61,852 bases of DNA from contig NZ_FRBD01000023.1 in the NCBI RefSeq assembly GCF_900142525.1, positions 1-61,852 on the forward strand, read 5' to 3'. This stretch comes from Xylanibacter ruminicola. Lineage in GTDB: Bacteria; Bacteroidota; Bacteroidia; Bacteroidales; Bacteroidaceae. Below are positions 61,020 through 61,852 of this stretch, piece after piece. The notes beneath the pieces are model-generated. The model searched no databases. It was not told where the DNA came from and was given only the letters and a program-made list of their open reading frames with translations. Within the stretch, counting starts at the first letter, position 1; each line of letters begins with the position of its first letter. Made by a program: the position numbers and the translations under genes.

Positions 61020-61712
61020 ATGAGTAAACTGCGTGAACTAAATCTTAGGGATTTCGGCTATAGCATAGGCATTCCCAAAGGATTGCTTCTGCGTAGCGGC
61101 AAACTGAGCATCTTTACGGAGGAAGAATGCGCAGCATTTTGCCGTAAGTATGGCGTCAAGTGCGTTATCGACCTGCGTACGCCAATAGAATCAGCTGAAT
61201 TTCCCGACCCATTGCCCGAGGGTGTGGAGTATCTGCAATTCCCACTTCTGAAAGATGCTGCGGTTGGCATTACACACGAAACAGGTTCTGACGCTATGAC
61301 CATTATCCGCAATCTGCGTAAGCACCCTGAGAAACTTAAAGAAATGGTGCCCGATTTCAAGGCACTATACAAAGAGATTGTTACCGATGAGTACTCTCGT
61401 ACTAATCTCGACAAGGCGGTAGCAGTAATGCGGCAGAATGCTGAAAATGGTATTTGCACCCTCTGTCATTGTACGGCAGGAAAGGATCGTACAGGCATAG
61501 CTAGCATGGTGTTGCTAAAATCTTATGGCGTGAGCGATGAGGAAATTATCAAGGATTTTATGCGTACAAATCGTAATGCCTTCTGGCCCACGATAAAGAA
61601 ATGCCTGGGTGTATGGCTGCTGACGAGAAACTGGGATTTAGTTAAAACCGCCTATAAATGTTTTATGGCCGATAGGGAGCTTATAGAAATAGCAATGGCA
61701 AATTATGATTGA
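61020..61712 (+). CDS. Tyrosine phosphatase of the Y_phosphatase3 type
   Basis: 230 residues from the ATG at 61020, the first Met after the esterase tail. The P-loop HCTAGKDRTG has the Cx5R of dual-specificity phosphatases; RDFGYSIGIPKGLLLRSGKL and VIDLRTPIE fit the family's N-terminal part. It could act on phosphotyrosine or inositol phosphates. The esterase frame runs into it without a stop, so a hybrid start cannot be excluded. A terminator follows 10 bases after the stop. Confidence 0.88.
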   Translation: MSKLRELNLRDFGYSIGIPKGLLLRSGKLSIFTEEECAAFCRKYGVKCVIDLRTPIESAEFPDPLPEGVEYLQFPLLKDAAVGITHETGSDAMTIIRNLRKHPEKLKEMVPDFKALYKEIVTDEYSRTNLDKAVAVMRQNAENGICTLCHCTAGKDRTGIASMVLLKSYGVSDEEIIKDFMRTNRNAFWPTIKKCLGVWLLTRNWDLVKTAYKCFMADRELIEIAMANYD

Positions 61713-61722
61713 CTTACATAAA

Positions 61723-61763
61723 AAAGTGCAGTAATTTAAAAACCTACTGCACTTTCTTTTTTG
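61723..61763 (+). terminator. Terminator after the phosphatase
   Basis: AAAGTGCAGTA/TACTGCACTTT arms (61723-61733/61745-61755) then CTTTTTT. It would also end a leftward transcript poorly. Confidence 0.85.
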
Positions 61764-61777
61764 TTTTCAGGCTGTTT

Positions 61778-61852
61778 CTAAACCAGCCCGTAGCTCATAC
61801 AAGATGTTGCTCCCAATGCCGTCAAAATAGCCGATGCTATCGAGGCAATAAG
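61778..61852 (-). CDS. C-terminal end of a smalltalk-like small protein, partial
   Basis: The leftward frame at the edge reads LIASIASAILTALGATSCMS YGLV and stops. The hydrophobic helix followed by TSCM is the tail of 'smalltalk' proteins, about 35 residues, which accompany HU and amidase genes in Bacteroidales. The start is off the window. Confidence 0.5.
   Translation of the reverse strand, partial: LIASIASAILTALGATSCMSYGLV

Overview
The window comes from a gut-type Bacteroidales genome, most likely Prevotella/Segatella. This rests on the Bacteroidota promoter form (a TTTG/TTG -33 box and a TAnnTTTG -7 box, 19-20 bases apart) before many genes, the short 286-residue primary sigma factor, SusC-era TonB receptors with surface lipoproteins, an hmu haem operon, a 'smalltalk'-type tail at the right edge and AT-rich leaders without strong Shine-Dalgarno sites. 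No species call is possible from sequence reading alone.

Left end (1-4560) is accessory DNA. An insertion-sequence transposase gene runs off the left edge and abuts a DUF3987-type P-loop ATPase gene that has lost its 5' end, followed by a phage P5-like protein gene. Next, a 1.34-kb segment carrying the 3' end of a type I restriction specificity gene (hsdS) and a Fic-domain gene lies between two copies of a 68-bp sequence, which is the promoter, start codon and first 13 codons of the class A acid phosphatase gene at 3829.

4558-15091: an orphan cbiB converges on a complete hmu-type haem operon read leftward (duplicated-barrel lipoprotein, hmuY, hmuR, hmuS, hmuT, hmuU, hmuV). 15154-20290: a four-gene leftward cassette (TetR regulator, MMPL/RND transporter, LolA-like periplasmic protein, outer-membrane barrel) that looks like a complete trans-envelope lipid or hydrophobic-molecule export route. 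20320-25240: a leftward flavodoxin operon (fldA, DUF2023, a broken TonB receptor, a beta-propeller lipoprotein, an ECF-type S component). Its promoter shares a 26-bp element with the hmu promoter, 23 of 26 bases identical.

25352-36941, mostly rightward: a xanthine phosphoribosyltransferase/dihydropyrimidine dehydrogenase (PreA) fusion, a remnant of an outer-membrane gene, a GH2 glycosidase on the other strand, then ilvD-ilvB-ilvN-thioesterase, a TlpA-like protein and an EamA transporter. 37126-49046: prmA, a Tyr/Trp-rich secreted protein with a FadL-like porin, iorA-iorB-aminotransferase (aromatic amino acid catabolism), rpoD, htrA, rnpB (RNase P RNA) and a YihY protein. 49133-54313: the leftward threonine operon thrA-apgM-thrC, bordered by intergenic repeats. 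54343-61852: pgeF, small secreted proteins, a double-glycine leader peptide with a second micro-gene and a leucine-rich-repeat lipoprotein, a carbonic anhydrase, a thioesterase/HAD pair, a decayed esterase joined to a tyrosine phosphatase, and the end of a smalltalk-like gene.

The most unusual features are: short tandem arrays with period 7, 8 or 9 filling the spacers at many operon junctions, often with the next start codon inside the last unit; the Xpt-PreA fusion; the RND/LolA-like/barrel cassette; the double-glycine micro-gene pair; the captured hsdS/Fic segment; and two orphan promoter-terminator units that could be small RNAs. No tRNA, CRISPR array or integrase was found.
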